Of a DNA stretch of 6,580 nucleotides, positions 4,766 to 6,580 are shown in pieces. The notes below the pieces were generated by a model, which was given only the letters and a program-made list of their open reading frames with translations, did not search any database and was not told where the DNA came from. The position numbers and the translations under genes are program-made. The stretch covers positions 1 to 6,580 of the forward strand of contig CAYVZE010000110.1 in the NCBI GenBank assembly GCA_964455685.1, in the 5' to 3' direction. This DNA is from ZC4RG30 sp964455685 (GTDB taxonomy: Bacteria; Pseudomonadota; Gammaproteobacteria; Steroidobacterales; Steroidobacteraceae). Positions within the stretch are counted from its first letter, which is position 1; every line of letters starts with the position of its first letter.

Positions 4766-4771
4766 CGTCCC

Positions 4772-6253
4772 ATGACCCGCCGGTACAGCTTGCTGCGTAA
4801 CGTTTCCGCCGCGCTCCTGGCTGCGGCGCTGGCGCTGTCGTGCGCCTCCAATCCCGCCACGGGCGGGCGCAACGTGGTCTTCACCTCGATGCAGGGGGAG
4901 ATCGAGCAGTCGCGCCGCTGGTACGACGAGATCGTCCGCTTCTACGGCATCTACGAGGACCAGGCGGTCCAGGAATACGTCAATGCCGTGGGCCAGCGCA
5001 TCGCCCGCAACAGCGACCTGCCTGACCTCAACTGGACGTTCACCGTCATCGACGAGGGTTCGGTCAACGCCTTCACCACCGGCGGCGGTTACGTCTACGT
5101 GCACCGGGGCCTGCTGGCCTACCTGAACTCCGAGGCCGAGCTGGCCGCCGTGCTGGGCCATGAGATCGCGCACGTGACCGCGCGCCACCCGGCCCGCGGC
5201 CAGAGCAAGAGCGTGGGCGCCAACCTCGGCGTGCTGGCCGCCATCATCCTCACGGGCAATGCCGCCATGGCCGACCTGGCCAGCATCGGCGCGGCCGCCT
5301 GGGTACAGGGTTACGGCCGTGAGGCCGAGAGCGAGGCCGATGCCATCGGCATGAAGTACATGATCCGCGCTGGCTACGACCCGCGGGCCATGCGCAACGT
5401 GTTCGAGGCCTTCAAGGCCCAGGAGGCCTTCGAGATCGCCGCGGCGCGCGCCGAGGGGCGCGAGCCGCGCATCTACCACGGCATCTTCTCCTCGCACCCG
5501 GCCCCGGACGACCGCGCCATCGCGGCCGCCCGCGCGGCAGCCTCGGTGAGCGAGCCCGAGGGCGGGTTCGTCACCAACCGCAACCTCTACATGCAGGCCA
5601 TCGACGGGCTGGCCTTTGGCTCCAGCCGGGCCCAGGGCGTGGTGCGCGACAACCGCTTCTACCACGCCGACATGGGCCTGACCCTGGCCTTCCCGCGCGG
5701 CTGGATCATCGAGAACCACCGCGACCGGTTGCTGGCCTACACCCGCAACCAGGACTCCTTCATGCAGATCACGGTGGAGCCCCGGCCGGCCAACAAGTCG
5801 CCGCGGGAATTCCTGATCGACCAGCTGAAGGGGCGGCAGCTCAACGGCGGGGAGCCGGTCAGTATCAATGGCATGGATGGTTATTCCGTGCTGACCCGGG
5901 ACGGCTCGCCGCTGGACCGGGGCGCCGGCCCCATCCGTTTCATCGCCCTGTACCGCGGCAACAGCGCCTTCGTGTTCGCCGGCGCCAGCCGCTCCTCGCG
6001 CAATGGCCGGCCCGAGGCCGACGGCCTGTTCCGTTCCGTGGCCGAGACCACCCGGGCGCTGCGCCCGGCCGAGTACCCCCTGGCCGAGCCCTACCGGCTG
6101 AAGATCATCCGCGCGACCGACAAGACCCGCCTGTCCGAGTATGCCGAGCAGATCCCGGCCCACAAGTACCAGAAGGAGGAGCTGGAACTCATCAACGGCG
6201 TCTATCCGAACAAGCCGCTGCCCGTCGGGGAATACATCAAGATCGTCGAATAG
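4772..6253 (+). CDS. Secreted M48-family zinc metalloprotease, predicted lipoprotein with LysM-like C-terminal end
   Basis: Predicted envelope protease of the M48 peptidase family, related to BepA/LoiP-type proteins that act in outer-membrane quality control. The N-terminus MTRRYSLLRN is basic, followed by a hydrophobic stretch and the lipobox-like ALSC with C24; Ala at +2 favours the outer membrane. The zinc site is LGHEIAHVTARH with HEIAH at 130-134, and the third ligand is probably E188 in ESEADAIGMKY. The conserved VNAFTTGGGYVYVHRGLL (98-115) and SSHPAPDDR (240-248) flank it. A region from about 290 to 430 carries a PsbP-like or family-specific fold that I cannot name. Residues 430-493 end in LELINGVYPNKPLPVGEYIKIVE, resembling the degenerate LysM-like ending of long M48 proteins (COG4784 type). 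At 493 residues it is about as long as BepA but no TPR repeats are evident. It lies 65 bases after rpmE, apparently with its own promoter. Family secure; substrate unknown. Confidence 0.92.
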   Translation: MTRRYSLLRNVSAALLAAALALSCASNPATGGRNVVFTSMQGEIEQSRRWYDEIVRFYGIYEDQAVQEYVNAVGQRIARNSDLPDLNWTFTVIDEGSVNAFTTGGGYVYVHRGLLAYLNSEAELAAVLGHEIAHVTARHPARGQSKSVGANLGVLAAIILTGNAAMADLASIGAAAWVQGYGREAESEADAIGMKYMIRAGYDPRAMRNVFEAFKAQEAFEIAAARAEGREPRIYHGIFSSHPAPDDRAIAAARAAASVSEPEGGFVTNRNLYMQAIDGLAFGSSRAQGVVRDNRFYHADMGLTLAFPRGWIIENHRDRLLAYTRNQDSFMQITVEPRPANKSPREFLIDQLKGRQLNGGEPVSINGMDGYSVLTRDGSPLDRGAGPIRFIALYRGNSAFVFAGASRSSRNGRPEADGLFRSVAETTRALRPAEYPLAEPYRLKIIRATDKTRLSEYAEQIPAHKYQKEELELINGVYPNKPLPVGEYIKIVE

Positions 6254-6284
6254 CCCCCTCTGTGCATTCACTGCCGGGAGCGTG

Positions 6285-6290
6285 TAGGCT
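6285..6290 (+). promoter_or_regulatory. Possible -10 box of gltA
   Basis: TAGGCT resembles the other TAG-type -10 hexamers in this window. Transcription would begin near 6297 and give a leader of about 20 bases that contains AGGA at 6306-6309, eight bases before the ATG, a good ribosome binding site. A -35 candidate, TGTGCA (6261-6266), lies 18 bp upstream but is poor. No terminator hairpin is visible between the protease stop and this promoter, so read-through from the protease gene is possible. Confidence 0.35.
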
Positions 6291-6317
6291 TCGGCGACTA
6301 TCCTCAGGATTGCTGCC

Positions 6318-6580
6318 ATGGCCGACAAGAACTTCGAACTGATCAACCCCGCTAGCGGCAAGAAGACCCTGCTCCCGGTGCGCTCCGGAACCATCGGCCC
6401 GGACGTGCTGGATATCGCCTCAATCTCGAAAGATCACGGCGTTTTCACGCACGATCCTGGCTTTGCAGTGACCTCGTCCTGCGAGAGCAGGATCACCTAC
6501 ATCGACGGCGATGCCGGCATCCTGCTGCACCGCGGCTACCCGATCGAGCAGCTGGCCGAGAAGTCCAGCTTCATGGAGGT
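6318..6580 (+). CDS. gltA: Type II citrate synthase, N-terminal part (cut by window edge)
   Basis: Citrate synthase condenses oxaloacetate with acetyl-CoA as the entry step of the TCA cycle. The 87 complete codons present cover about a fifth of the usual 430 or so residues. They match the N-terminal beta-rich domain found in the hexameric, Gram-negative type: SGTIGPDVLDIASI (23-36), GVFTHDPGFAVTSSCESRITYIDGDAGILLHRGYPIEQLAEKS (41-83). This domain is absent from the smaller type I enzymes and in E. coli is linked to NADH inhibition. ATG 6318 has AGGA eight bases upstream and gives the same MADxxxxL opening as E. coli GltA. The catalytic residues lie outside the window, so completeness cannot be judged. 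Confidence 0.96.
   Translation, partial: MADKNFELINPASGKKTLLPVRSGTIGPDVLDIASISKDHGVFTHDPGFAVTSSCESRITYIDGDAGILLHRGYPIEQLAEKSSFME

Noticed and set aside
4616..6394. A 592-residue open frame on the minus strand opposite the M48 gene and the gltA start.
   Set aside because: Its translation is low-complexity (rich in G, A, V, H, D, R) with no recognisable motif, and it mirrors a well-supported gene. Long antisense frames are expected where third positions are almost always G or C.

Overview
The window is a chromosomal, gene-dense stretch of a high-GC proteobacterium. Protein similarity to Escherichia coli YicC, RNase PH, RdgB, HemW, L31 and type II citrate synthase points to a gammaproteobacterium. 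The very high GC, near-exclusive use of G/C in third codon positions and TAG-type -10 boxes would fit a Xanthomonadales- or Nevskiales-like lineage, but that placement is inference. No mobile element, tRNA, rRNA or CRISPR array is visible.

Layout: (1) 1-867, minus strand, yicC (RNA-binding or endoribonuclease family), cut by the window edge only a couple of residues before its expected C-terminus. (2) 868-939, a short divergent promoter region. (3) 940-4146, plus strand, a tightly coupled four-gene cluster: a PP2C-type protein phosphatase, rph (RNase PH), rdgB (house-cleaning dITP/XTP pyrophosphatase) and hemW (radical-SAM heme chaperone). Each of the three junctions overlaps by 1 to 4 bases, so this is almost certainly one operon with translational coupling. 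(4) 4147-4487, an intergenic island of 341 bases. Its core (4201-4320) is only about 39% GC and holds a 16-bp palindrome fitting the LexA operator core CTGT-N8-ACAG, a 20-bp dyad, a cluster of DnaA-box-like 9-mers including one perfect TTATCCACA, and a long hairpin. (5) 4488-4706, rpmE (zinc-binding ribosomal protein L31) with its own promoter and a probable terminator. (6) 4772-6253, a lipoprotein M48 metalloprotease with a LysM-like C-terminal end, probably expressed from a leaderless transcript. (7) 6318 to the window end, the N-terminal part of gltA (type II citrate synthase).

Most genes are housekeeping: RNA 3'-end processing and turnover (yicC, rph), nucleotide-pool sanitation (rdgB), heme delivery (hemW), translation (rpmE), envelope proteolysis (M48) and the TCA cycle (gltA). 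The unusual elements are the signalling phosphatase that leads the RNA/nucleotide operon, and the AT-rich, motif-dense island between hemW and rpmE. That island is the best candidate for something undescribed: a DnaA- and possibly SOS-responsive control region, a small RNA locus, or an origin-like or DnaA-titrating site.
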